Below, piece by piece: positions 8,293 to 16,417 of a stretch of DNA of 35,999 bases. Under the pieces are notes generated by a model. The model saw only the letters and a list, made by a program, of their open reading frames with translations, did not search any database and was not told where the DNA came from. The stretch comes from Anaeroplasmataceae bacterium (lineage in GTDB: Bacteria > Bacillota_I > Bacilli_A > Acholeplasmatales > Anaeroplasmataceae). The stretch spans positions 1-35,999 of the forward strand of contig JAIEEQ010000062.1 of the NCBI GenBank assembly GCA_029067355.1, written 5' to 3'. The translations under genes were made by a program, and so were the position numbers. The first letter of the stretch is position 1. The number at the start of each line of letters is the position of its first letter.

Positions 8293-8372
8293 GATTAATA
8301 TCAAACTGCTCTCACTAAAATACAACATTTTACATATTTTAAAAGATGAGCCTATTTGATAACAAGAACTAC

Positions 8373-8400
8373 TTGACATTGAAAATCTTTGTTTTATACT
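8373..8400 (+). promoter_or_regulatory. Orphan plus-strand promoter
   Basis: TTGACA (8373-8378), 16-base spacer, TATACT (8395-8400). It points at the holin relic and the truncated DUF5655 gene, so it probably once served a gene whose front has been deleted. Confidence 0.55.
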
Positions 8401-8476
8401 ATTTATCATTGATTCTATTGAGGTGATAAGTCATTGCTGAAGGTCAGCATAATTTATTCTAATAAATGTTTTGACC
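8390..8476 (-). pseudogene. Relic of a phage holin C-terminus
   Basis: Reading the minus strand from 8476 gives VKTFIRINYADLQQ, a TGA stop, then LITSIESMINSIK. The intact holin at 16418-16795 ends VKTFIQSNYGDLQLW, LTTSIEATINKLK: same frame and spacing, with the TGA at the Trp codon. At DNA level 8417-8476 matches 16449-16508 with 49 of 60 identical bases and no gaps. It is a nonsense-broken fragment of a related prophage. Confidence 0.8.
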
Positions 8477-8478
8477 AT

Positions 8479-8716
8479 ATTTATAGCTTTCAAATGTAAC
8501 AATAAAAATATTTGTGATGTAGAGCTATATAAAAATAATTTAAAGGTGTTCCTAAATCTCCCTTCTGGCAAACTTACAGATGCCAATCAATTTGCAAAGG
8601 ATGTTTCACAAACTGGACATCATGGAAATGGCGATTATAGTGTTGATATTAATTGCATTGACGATATTGATTATTTGATGACTCTAATTCGCCAATCCTA
8701 TAAATTCAATAATTAA
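8479..8716 (+). pseudogene. Truncated DUF5655 protein (C-terminal domain only)
   Basis: About 78 residues starting IAFKCNNKNICDVELYKNN, with NLPSGKL, AKDVSQTGHHGNGDY and DIDYLMTLIRQSY. These match the DUF5655 domain, usually the C-terminal part of larger DUF262-type or restriction-related proteins. The only in-frame start, TTG 8471, has no ribosome binding site and lies inside the holin relic, so the N-terminal part has been replaced by phage DNA. It may be the remnant of a restriction-like defence gene. Confidence 0.6.
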
Positions 8717-8884
8717 AAGAAATAATTTCACATTAAAAACAAAGAAGCAATATTTCTAATAGTAATATAAATAAGTGAGTGTATAGTATTAAGCTTTAAT
8801 TAATTGAGGGTGTTAAAATGCCCTCTTTTACTTATAATTAAAAATGAATAAAAAAAGTATGTGCTCCTATGATAAAATTTAAAT

Positions 8885-10132
8885 GTCACAATAAACTTAA
8901 GAAAGGAGCCCATACATGGATTATTATACATTAAAATTATTCAAATTAACATATCTTGATGTTGATTTAGAAAAATCTTTTGTCACTCATATTACAAATG
9001 ATAAATCAATATTAAATATATTCTTAAAAACTAAAGTTCAAGCTTGTAAAATTTGTGGTTGTGGTAATATAAAAGTCAGATCTACATCTCAAACTAAAGT
9101 GAATCATTCTATCTATTCAGATCTCAAAGTTGAATTATATATTCATAGAAGGAAATACTTCTGTCCTGATTGTGGTCACTATTTCACTGAAGACAACCCT
9201 ATTGTTTCTTCTAATAGAAATATCTCTATTATGACTGACTTTAGAATACTAGATCTTCTTAAAGATCCTACCAATACCTATTCTAAAGTAGCGAACCTTA
9301 CCTCTACATCTATCACCTATGTTCAAAACATTTTTGACAAGTATATTGATATCAAACTAGGTAAATTATCTACTGTTGTTTGTATTGATGAAGTCTATGC
9401 CAAAAAATTAGTAGATAATAAATATATCTGTATTTGGTATAACCCTTTTGAACGAAAGGTTATTGATGTTTTAGACTCTAGATGGAAATCAGATTTATTA
9501 ATTTGTGTAGATTCCTTCCATGTCATTAAACATCTTAATGACGCCTTTAATCAAGTAAGACTTAGAGTTCAAAAAAGATTTGCTCACCTTAAAAGTGATT
9601 CAAATAGCTATTACTGGTTATATAAGAAATATAATAAGTTTCTTCTAAGAGATTTCTCCAATATTTTCTCTGGTAAAATCAAAGTCAATAGAACTGGTAT
9701 GTTGCTGGATAAATATCAAATTAGAGAATTTATGCTTTCCTTAGATGATGAGCTTAGATTAGCTTACGAGCTAAAAGAGGAATACCGTTCTTTTAATCTC
9801 TCTGCCTCTATTTGTGATGCCAAAGATAGGTTACTTGACCTTATGGATAAATTCAAAGCTTCTAGAATAAAAGAGTTCTATCCATTTATTAGAACTATTA
9901 AAAACTGGTTCGTTGAAATTGTTAATTCCTTCAATCGAATCAATGGTAAAAGAATTTCTAATGGTCCTATGGAAAGAACTAACAGAACAATCAAACAATT
10001 ATTTTATAATGGTTTTGGGTTTACTAATTTCCAAAGAACTCGCAAACGTATTATCTATATTTCTAATCCTGATACACCTCTCTTAGGTGTTCCTAAGCAT
10101 AACAAATAATCTATATTTTTATTTATTGTGAC
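8885..10132 (+). mobile_element. ISL3-family insertion sequence
   Basis: The 11-base inverted repeat GTCACAATAAA at 8885-8895 recurs as its complement at 10122-10132, bracketing one ISL3-type transposase gene. No obvious 8-base target duplication is seen, which fits an old insertion or later rearrangement. Outer ends may extend a few bases further. Confidence 0.7.
8916..10109 (+). CDS. ISL3-family transposase with apparent internal deletion
   Basis: 397 residues. The N-terminal zinc ribbon (C44-C47, C83-x2-C86) and the DDE domain are recognisable: VCIDE at 155-159 gives the first Asp, ICVDSFHVIKHLND at 196-209 is a typical block, and the closing Glu is E353 in NGPMERTNRTIK. The stretch that normally separates the first two blocks, roughly 40 residues carrying a second conserved Asp, is missing: FERKVIDVLDSRWKSDLL runs straight into ICVDSF with the frame kept. 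The protein is therefore probably inactive, although it would be translated (GAAAGGAG before the ATG). The deletion is inferred from memory of the family, not from an alignment. Confidence 0.8.
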   Translation: MDYYTLKLFKLTYLDVDLEKSFVTHITNDKSILNIFLKTKVQACKICGCGNIKVRSTSQTKVNHSIYSDLKVELYIHRRKYFCPDCGHYFTEDNPIVSSNRNISIMTDFRILDLLKDPTNTYSKVANLTSTSITYVQNIFDKYIDIKLGKLSTVVCIDEVYAKKLVDNKYICIWYNPFERKVIDVLDSRWKSDLLICVDSFHVIKHLNDAFNQVRLRVQKRFAHLKSDSNSYYWLYKKYNKFLLRDFSNIFSGKIKVNRTGMLLDKYQIREFMLSLDDELRLAYELKEEYRSFNLSASICDAKDRLLDLMDKFKASRIKEFYPFIRTIKNWFVEIVNSFNRINGKRISNGPMERTNRTIKQLFYNGFGFTNFQRTRKRIIYISNPDTPLLGVPKHNK

Positions 10133-10719
10133 CCAGATAAAAAACCGCCAAATTTTAGTACTTTTTATGTACTATTTTTGACGGCTTTTTTGGCTCTCGT
10201 TTAAAGCTTTGTTCTCTATTTTTTATTGCTTTGTACTGAGTTACGGAAAGCTTGTTTTCTCCCCACACCCCTCAGAATTTAAAGAACCGTGTACTCTTAA
10301 GATGTCTTAAGCCTACTGAAATAATACCTCCAAAAAAGGTTAGGCTTACTGAAGTAATACCAATTTTAATGAAAATTAAAGAAAAATATACAGGTTAAGC
10401 CCCTTACAATTTAATAAAAGTGATTCGTTTCCTAATTTATTTACTATGTGACCGATTTTCTATTTTTCTTCTGATACAAATATTTAATGATAATAGCTGT
10501 TTTAGTAAGTTCTAAATCTATTATAGTTGACAAATGTTTGTTCGATAGAATTGATTAAGAGTAATCACTTTTCCTCACTTAACAACTATCCCTACACTGC
10601 TGATGAACACTAAGCGAATTTTACCATGTCTCTTCCCATTTCAATTTGAATTTCGAATTTATAATTTTTTTCAAAAAAGCAAAGAAATTATTACCAATTG
10701 AAAAAATTCGTACCATTAA
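10133..10719. other. Gene-free decayed stretch after the insertion sequence
   Basis: No intact gene. An imperfect hairpin followed by T's (10147-10190) may terminate the transposase transcript. An 18-19 base direct repeat (GCCTACTGAAATAATACC at 10311-10328 and GCTTACTGAAGTAATACC near 10344-10361) lies inside a short open frame without a start (ending at a TAA near 10399) that encodes a lysine-rich peptide. Several other short coding-like pieces occur on both strands. This looks like the worn remains of mobile DNA. Confidence 0.5.
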
Positions 10720-11895
10720 CTATTTTAAGGCTAATTGAAGAATTTTATATATGTCACTTGAATTAACTTTTACAAGATTGCCAATGTGAGTCCTATTAAT
10801 TAAAGCATTTTTTGAAATAATATCAAAATATTCTTCTCCTATATTTATTTCATATAATCGCGTAGGCAAACCTAATTCCTTATAAAATTCTTCTAATTTG
10901 CGTATTCCATTCAATATGGTATCTTCCTGCGTCAAAGATTCTTCCACACCAAAAACGTTCTTGGCAAAGGAAACAAAAATTTCTTTTCCTTTACCAAGAC
11001 TATGAATGTACTTCATCCATGCAGGAAAAATAATTGCAAGTCCTGCACCATGTGAAACATTATTTATTGCCGATAGCTCATGCTCAATGTTATGTGACGC
11101 CCAATCACCTATTCTTCCAACAGAAAATATCCCATTATGTGCATATATTGCAGCCAGACTCATTTCGGCTCGCAATGAATAATCATATTTATTCCGCATT
11201 ATTTTTTTACTATTATCAATGTGCGATTTCATTGCACCTTCAAGTATGTGATTAGTGAAATCAACACCTTGAACAGATGTAAAATAGCGTTCCATCATAT
11301 GTGCTAAAATATCACAAGCACCATTTGCAATTTGTTCATTAGGTAAAGAATAAGTAAATTCAGGATCAATAATTGCAAATTTAGGTAGCATAACTTCAGA
11401 GCAGGCATCACGCTTTAATTTAGAAATTTCATCAGTAATAACAGCTCCATTAGAAGATTCACTACCTGCAGCAGGTATAGTTAATACAACACCTATAGGC
11501 AGTGCTTTTTTAATAGTTTTACTACTATCCATAAAGTAACTCCAAATATCACTATTATAAACAGCACATGCCAAACATTTTGCAGAATCAATTACGCTTC
11601 CGCCACCAATAGCCAAAACAAAATCAACCCCTTTTGATTTTGAAATTTCAGCACCTTTAAGAGCATGTTGCAAATGAGGATTGACAACCACTCCACCAAA
11701 CTCAATAAATTCTATGTTATTTTCTAGTAAAGTTTTTTTTACTGATTCTAAAATCCCATTTTTTTTTATAGATTCCCCTCCATAATGAAGGAGAACCTTA
11801 CTTCCACCACTTGTTTTAATCATTAATGCTAATGATTCCATACTGCCCTTTCCAAAAATTATCCTAGTAGGATTATAAAATTCAAAATTTTCCAT
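10720..11895 (-). CDS. Iron-containing alcohol dehydrogenase (butanol dehydrogenase type)
   Basis: 391 residues, the normal length for group III alcohol dehydrogenases of the BdhA/YqhD branch. It should reduce aldehydes to alcohols with NAD(P)H. The dinucleotide loop GGGSVID is at 97-103, and the metal ligands D195 and H199 (CDILAHMMERYF), H268 (DWASHNIEHELS) and H282 (VSHGAGLAI) are all present, so it looks active. It is the last gene of a five-gene operon headed by an SDR enzyme. AAGGAG lies correctly before the ATG. Its physiological substrate is unknown; in this context it may act on a product of the kinase and eIF2B-like partners. Confidence 0.85.
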   Translation of the reverse strand: MENFEFYNPTRIIFGKGSMESLALMIKTSGGSKVLLHYGGESIKKNGILESVKKTLLENNIEFIEFGGVVVNPHLQHALKGAEISKSKGVDFVLAIGGGSVIDSAKCLACAVYNSDIWSYFMDSSKTIKKALPIGVVLTIPAAGSESSNGAVITDEISKLKRDACSEVMLPKFAIIDPEFTYSLPNEQIANGACDILAHMMERYFTSVQGVDFTNHILEGAMKSHIDNSKKIMRNKYDYSLRAEMSLAAIYAHNGIFSVGRIGDWASHNIEHELSAINNVSHGAGLAIIFPAWMKYIHSLGKGKEIFVSFAKNVFGVEESLTQEDTILNGIRKLEEFYKELGLPTRLYEINIGEEYFDIISKNALINRTHIGNLVKVNSSDIYKILQLALK

Positions 11896-11916
11896 TTATT
11901 AGTCTCCTTTTTTTAT

Positions 11917-13119
11917 TTAATATGGAAATATATCCACATAAAATTTTCTGTTACAATTGGGAAATTCAAGTTCAAATTCATCTACTTCGTCTATGATTTT
12001 TGTTTTATCAAATTTTATAACTTGTTCTACAAATTTAATAAAACAAGGAATCTCTTTTTTTGCTTGAGGCCAAAATTCATTCACAACATCATTTAAATGA
12101 TTGAAATAAAAATTTTCATCATCATACTTAAATCTATATCTATACGCATTAGGGTGTAAAATATGGTAAGCCATTTTCCTTCCACCAAAACGCAAAAAAC
12201 GAATTATAAATGTTATAGCTATTTCTTTCCCATCAATGTTAAAATCTTTATTGTTCCAAATTAAATCTTTAGCTTTAGGCATCTCTAACCAATTAATTTC
12301 ATGACATGAAAAACCTATAGGATCATCATATTTTGATGTTAAATCTTGACACGACGAAAAATCAAAATCTATTATTGGACAATTAAGTAAGTCTTTATAC
12401 TCTCCGCTTTTTAGCATCTCAACAAATTTACTAAGTCTTTTTTCATCTGCCATAAGAACATTTTTATCAACATCTAAATAATGCTCCAAATAAAGCTTGG
12501 GATAATATAAAACCATATTCTTTGTTGTTGAATCTCTAAATGGGACAGTTGCCATTCGATTAAATTCATTTATTATATATGGAAGATCATGACTAAATAA
12601 TTCTTCATGTATATCTAATTTCATAATCTCACAAAGCATTTTTACAAGATCAACCAGTTTTTGCTGAGGATAAATTTTTTTTGATTGTTTTTTTTGGGCC
12701 AATTTTATTAATGCTGATTGTATATTAATTTGATTTTGTCTACATCTTTGATACAAAAAAGTTTTTAATTCTTTAGTTTGCTCGTTTAATCCTAAATTCA
12801 TTTTATCAATTTTTCTTAAGTAAGCCAAAACATTATAGACACGAATACCATCAAAATATTCAATATCTAAATATGACACTTCTTGTTTGTCTTCTAGCAA
12901 TATGCTGCCATTGCCAAAAATACGTGGCACACACCCAGCTTTAGATTGCAATAAAAAATTTATAACCTCTATTTCTGTCGCATATTCTTCTTTGGAGGTA
13001 TTGTATTTACGCATAATTTTTCCAGATATACTATCTGGATAAGGCAGTATTTCTATTTCCCTTTGGTCTTTACATAAATCATCTCGAAAAAGTTTTAGAA
13101 TTTCTTTTGAAAATTTCAT
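11917..13119 (-). CDS. Kinase-fold (APH/choline-kinase-like) phosphotransferase
   Basis: 400 residues, cytosolic. I do not recognise the exact family, but the layout is that of the small-molecule kinase fold: an N-lobe with a conserved Glu region (TEIEVINFLLQSKAGCVP, about 48-65) and a linker strand YLDIEYFDG (83-91), then a catalytic loop FRDSTTKNMVL (194-204) and a metal-binding IIDFDFSS (249-256). RD-x4-N plus DFD corresponds to HxDxxxxN plus DxE/DFG in aminoglycoside, choline and methylthioribose kinases, so catalysis is plausible. It starts ten bases after the SIR2/eIF2B fusion with AGGTGA upstream. A kinase beside an eIF2B/MtnA-like protein recalls the MtnK-MtnA pair of methylthioribose salvage, suggesting a phosphorylated sugar or nucleoside as substrate. 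That is inference. Confidence 0.55.
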   Translation of the reverse strand: MKFSKEILKLFRDDLCKDQREIEILPYPDSISGKIMRKYNTSKEEYATEIEVINFLLQSKAGCVPRIFGNGSILLEDKQEVSYLDIEYFDGIRVYNVLAYLRKIDKMNLGLNEQTKELKTFLYQRCRQNQINIQSALIKLAQKKQSKKIYPQQKLVDLVKMLCEIMKLDIHEELFSHDLPYIINEFNRMATVPFRDSTTKNMVLYYPKLYLEHYLDVDKNVLMADEKRLSKFVEMLKSGEYKDLLNCPIIDFDFSSCQDLTSKYDDPIGFSCHEINWLEMPKAKDLIWNNKDFNIDGKEIAITFIIRFLRFGGRKMAYHILHPNAYRYRFKYDDENFYFNHLNDVVNEFWPQAKKEIPCFIKFVEQVIKFDKTKIIDEVDEFELEFPNCNRKFYVDIFPY

Positions 13120-13129
13120 ATTTTTTCAC

Positions 13130-14899
13130 CTATAAAGTTTCATCAATCAGTTTTACATCAATTTTCTCATCATTGCAATCAAAAATCTGATTTTCACTCA
13201 CAAGTTTTACCCCTTTATAAAACAAGCAATAATCATACCCAATGTTCCTAGTTTGAATATTCATTTTTTTTGCCCAAAGAGCAAAATTGAAATCTTTGTA
13301 TATTGTGCTCTCATGTCCATATGAAATTGCATATTCATATTGTTTTTCTATTGAGTTATATGTTGCCTCAGTAAATTTACCGCTCTCAGCTACAACTATT
13401 ACAGAAATTTGAAATTGTTTAGCAATTGACATTATTGCAGCAGAACCACATGTATTTATGAAACTTATAGGCCTTTCTTTATAAAAAACAACATCATGTG
13501 CTCCGAGAATAACCAAATCAATTAACCCTCTGCTTAACAAATTAAATGCAGCCATATCTGGAATAATAGTTATGTGATGAGAGGCAACTAGCCCATTACA
13601 TAACCTTTCACCCATATCCATAGCATCTCTAAAAGGCGTTTCACTTTTCGGACGACATTCACATATATAGATATTGCTTTCTCGCAAAAAACTATCATCC
13701 GCACCAAATAAGAATTCTGCCACACGCAGACTTTGAGAAAAAAGCAAAATATTTTTATATTCTTTAATTGAAGAAGATGAAAGTAATATACTACCATTAT
13801 TTTGAATTCCCTCTGAAATGTCTTCTCTTTTTCGTTTTTCTTCTCTCACAATTCTTTCTAAAAACTGTCGTCTCGTTTGACCTGAAAGTAAATTGGTCTT
13901 AATTGCAATCCAACATTTTACAAAAGCATTGAAATTTGGTTTAAGCATTTTTAAAGCTGAAACATTCCTGTCATATTTATCAATAATTATAGTAATATCC
14001 AAACCTGCACTAATGTCTGATTGTAATTGATTTATTAATAGTTCTACAGCCTGTGTTTCTGTAGGCGTACTAGCCATATTAAATAATTCAGTAACAAAAT
14101 GATTATCGCTCTGATTCATACTAAAAATTTTTTTCAAAAGTTCACTAGAAGAGATGATTTTATCCAAAAAACGATCGCTAGACAAATTTACTATTTTCAT
14201 TCTATTTTCTTCATCATTATAAATAGACTCGAACTGCATATCATCATTAGGGACAAAGGCTATATTTATAGTCGAGGTAAAATAATCGTCACCTAGTAGT
14301 CCTCTAAGATATTTGCCAATTTCCTTATATCCTTGATAATCTTTATTAAAACCTAAATAAATAAGACGCCTACCGCTAAGCAAAATTCTTAGCAAAACTT
14401 CGCTTTCTGAATCTAATCCCACACAATCATCTTTTTCTTTTGAACTACGATTCAATAAGAATACAGGCACATCTCCATGTTGAATATCAAAACTTCTTGA
14501 AGATTCAGGTTTTACAATAAATGCTCTACTTCCTAAATCCGATATAGCATTACATATATTGGAATATTCATCAGTTGTTATATAAGCAGAAAAAGGAAGT
14601 TTAACTAGCTCCTTTATTTTAGATGGTATTACTGAAACAGAAATTTCTTCATGCAACTTATTTTCCAAAATTGGTTTTCCTTGTTGTGCTAAACTCTCCC
14701 ATTTTTCGTAAACCGTATTCCCTATTCCACTTCTAAAATTCATCAAATATTCATTCATACATGGTCCAATTACCGCTACGCAATTTTGTGCAAACATCTC
14801 ATCTTCAACTACTGCAAGAAGTTTATCCATTTCTGAAATTTTTTCTATATTTTGAAGTTCATTATTTTCTTTTACTAAACTTGCAAATCCTTGTTTCAT
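13130..14899 (-). CDS. SIR2-like / eIF2B-like fusion protein
   Basis: 589 residues, two domains. Residues about 35-250 resemble SIR2_2-type domains: VAVIGP (41-46) at the GAG position, YEKWESL (64-70), LPFSAYITTDEYSNI (101-115) at the usual TTNYD position, and LIYLGFNKDY (179-188) for LGYSLRD. The glycine loop, the Asn of TTN and the usual His are altered, so NADase activity is doubtful. Residues about 270-570 resemble the eIF2B-alpha/MtnA/ribose-bisphosphate isomerase family: a helical region, ILLFSQSLRVAEFL (384-397), ICECRPKSE (412-420), DLVILGAHDVV (461-471), INTCGSAAI (481-489) and VVAESGKF (502-509). The Cys expected in the isomerase loop of MtnA is absent, so a ligand-sensing role is possible. 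Start ATG overlaps the preceding stop as ATGA, with GGAGG upstream. I know of no such fusion. Confidence 0.6.
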   Translation of the reverse strand: MKQGFASLVKENNELQNIEKISEMDKLLAVVEDEMFAQNCVAVIGPCMNEYLMNFRSGIGNTVYEKWESLAQQGKPILENKLHEEISVSVIPSKIKELVKLPFSAYITTDEYSNICNAISDLGSRAFIVKPESSRSFDIQHGDVPVFLLNRSSKEKDDCVGLDSESEVLLRILLSGRRLIYLGFNKDYQGYKEIGKYLRGLLGDDYFTSTINIAFVPNDDMQFESIYNDEENRMKIVNLSSDRFLDKIISSSELLKKIFSMNQSDNHFVTELFNMASTPTETQAVELLINQLQSDISAGLDITIIIDKYDRNVSALKMLKPNFNAFVKCWIAIKTNLLSGQTRRQFLERIVREEKRKREDISEGIQNNGSILLSSSSIKEYKNILLFSQSLRVAEFLFGADDSFLRESNIYICECRPKSETPFRDAMDMGERLCNGLVASHHITIIPDMAAFNLLSRGLIDLVILGAHDVVFYKERPISFINTCGSAAIMSIAKQFQISVIVVAESGKFTEATYNSIEKQYEYAISYGHESTIYKDFNFALWAKKMNIQTRNIGYDYCLFYKGVKLVSENQIFDCNDEKIDVKLIDETL

Positions 14900-15552
14900 T
14901 CATTGTTTTCCTCCTTGCCTTTTCTCGCATGTTTAACTTCCATTAATTCAAGAAGTTGCTTTAAAAATTTTTCTAATTCATTTTTATCCAACTTTACTCT
15001 ATTTAAAATCACATTGCAATACTGTGCAATACTGGATAATTGGCTTTTAATTTCAGTATCAGTTTTTAATATAGAAAGAGAACCAGTTTGAAATGACACA
15101 AGTTGTGAAAGATATATATTTGTATACATTTCGCCCCATTTATTAAACTCATTGATATTGTTATAAAAATCAAAGATTTTATTATACCACAAAAACACAA
15201 TAGCATGCTTTTTCAGTCTCTTTTTCTTTTGCAGATATTTGTCCAATCTCGCAAGAGATTGACCCAGGCTTCCCCTTAAAATACCATCCCATATTGGAGT
15301 TTCAATTCTATTTTTATTAGGTTCGCAGGCATCAATATTAGATCTTCCCAGTGCTTCATTTATATTATTAATTTCTTTAACAATACTTTCTATGCAGAAC
15401 ACTCCATCGTTCAATTCCTTTTTACCATCGCTATATTTTTGTAACCACATTGCAATATATAGACCAAAAATCGTGATAATAAGTCCAACTAGAGTATCTA
15501 GCCACCATGGCATATCAATTAACCATTCAACACAAAATACATAAGGAATCAT
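14896..15552 (-). CDS. One-pass membrane protein with coiled coil
   Basis: 218 residues. One hydrophobic segment near the N-terminus (about 17-37, LDTLVGLIITIFGLYIAMWL), then a long charged helical region with heptad character to the end. The basic KYSDGKK after the segment suggests a cytosolic C-terminal domain. Family not recognised. AAAGGAGG is placed perfectly before the ATG, and its stop overlaps the SIR2/eIF2B start by four bases, implying stoichiometric expression and a likely physical partnership at the membrane. Confidence 0.55.
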   Translation of the reverse strand: MIPYVFCVEWLIDMPWWLDTLVGLIITIFGLYIAMWLQKYSDGKKELNDGVFCIESIVKEINNINEALGRSNIDACEPNKNRIETPIWDGILRGSLGQSLARLDKYLQKKKRLKKHAIVFLWYNKIFDFYNNINEFNKWGEMYTNIYLSQLVSFQTGSLSILKTDTEIKSQLSSIAQYCNVILNRVKLDKNELEKFLKQLLELMEVKHARKGKEENNE

Positions 15553-15573
15553 ATTTGCCTCCTTTTGAAGAAT

Positions 15574-16257
15574 TTATTTTCTTTCTATTATGATATCAGA
15601 AACATACATCGTTTTTTGTTCATCTACACTGAAAATAATTTGTCTAGCTACTTCATTAGGATCCATAAATTTGTTAACATCTGGATTCATACCGCATTGT
15701 GCACTCCAAAATGGCGTATTCATCCCACCTGGATAAACTCCAACGACATGAATATTTGTTTTTTTGTAATATGCCTTTAAAGCTTCAGTAAATCCTCTTA
15801 TTGCCCACTTTGAAGCACAATATAATGATTCATTAGGATTTCCCCTCAATCCAGCAGTTGACATAATATTAATTATAAATCCGCCACTACTCATACGACG
15901 ACACGCTTCATAAGTTATACACATTAAGCCAATCACATTAGCGTCAATAACTTTATAAATTTTATCTTTATTCATATCCTCTGGGATGCCAAAAATACCA
16001 ATGCCAGCACAATTATACAAGTAATTTACATAATATCCCTTATCTTGCAAATTATCAAAAACTTGCTTTATAAATGCTTCATCATCCACATTACCAGAAT
16101 ATCCAATGATATTACCTCCTAATTCTTTTATGGTTTGTTGAATTTTCGTTTCATCGCGAGCAATAATGCAAACATTTTGGCTTCTTCTTATAAGTTCTCT
16201 AGCAAGTTCTTTACCTAAACCTGAAGAGCCTCCAGTAATTATAGAAATTTGTTTCAT
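15574..16257 (-). CDS. Short-chain dehydrogenase/reductase
   Basis: 227 residues, classical SDR. The cofactor loop TGGSSGLG is at 8-15, NCAG at 82-85, and the catalytic tetrad is complete (N107, S133, Y146, K150), with PGG at 176-178. Arg34 after the second strand suggests NADPH preference. It should be an active oxidoreductase on a carbonyl or alcohol. It is the first gene of the five-gene operon, 21 bases before the membrane protein gene, with AGGAG eight bases before its ATG. The substrate is not evident. Confidence 0.85.
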   Translation of the reverse strand: MKQISIITGGSSGLGKELARELIRRSQNVCIIARDETKIQQTIKELGGNIIGYSGNVDDEAFIKQVFDNLQDKGYYVNYLYNCAGIGIFGIPEDMNKDKIYKVIDANVIGLMCITYEACRRMSSGGFIINIMSTAGLRGNPNESLYCASKWAIRGFTEALKAYYKKTNIHVVGVYPGGMNTPFWSAQCGMNPDVNKFMDPNEVARQIIFSVDEQKTMYVSDIIIERK

Positions 16258-16324
16258 TTTTATTTCTCCTCACATTCTTTTTATATTTTTATTTTAACAA
16301 ATTACGACAAATAAATATATATTT

Positions 16325-16368
16325 TCGACCCCAAAATCGACCGACAAAGTTCGACATTCTATGTCGAA
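16325..16368. promoter_or_regulatory. TCGAC-rich repeat block upstream of the SDR operon
   Basis: The 44 bases hold four CGAC motifs on the plus strand and end in the inverted repeat TTCGACAT/ATGTCGAA (16350-16357 and 16361-16368, three-base gap). It sits between the holin terminator and the operon start, so it may be an operator or a recombination site. No strong -35/-10 pair is visible. Confidence 0.35.
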
Positions 16369-16371
16369 AAG

Positions 16372-16411
16372 AAAAAACCTCCACCCATTAGATGTGTTCT
16401 AACAAGTGGAG
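16372..16411 (-). terminator. Terminator of the prophage late operon
   Basis: CTCCACTTGTTAG (16399-16411) pairs with CTAATGGGTGGAG (16379-16391), including G-U pairs, followed by six T on the minus strand. It ends the late transcript right after the holin gene and separates it from the SDR operon. Confidence 0.8.
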
Positions 16412-16417
16412 TCATTA

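Noticed and set aside
8143-8409. An 88-codon minus-strand frame between queD and the holin relic
   Set aside because: It runs through the promoter, preQ1 riboswitch and terminator of the queuosine operon; its first residues belong to the holin relic.
10251-10300. Minus-strand ACGGTTCTTT followed by GAGGGGTGTGGGG, similar to the 3' part of some group II introns
   Set aside because: The pairing partner for ACACGG, a domain V hairpin and any reverse transcriptase are missing.
10309-10361. Direct repeat of 18-19 bases with about 32-base period, considered as a CRISPR or iteron start
   Set aside because: Only two imperfect copies, inside a coding-like fragment; no third copy or leader.
10720-16257. 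Reading the cargo operon as ordinary phage lysis or structural genes
   Set aside because: None of the five products resembles virion, lysis or replication proteins, and the late operon ends with a terminator before them.
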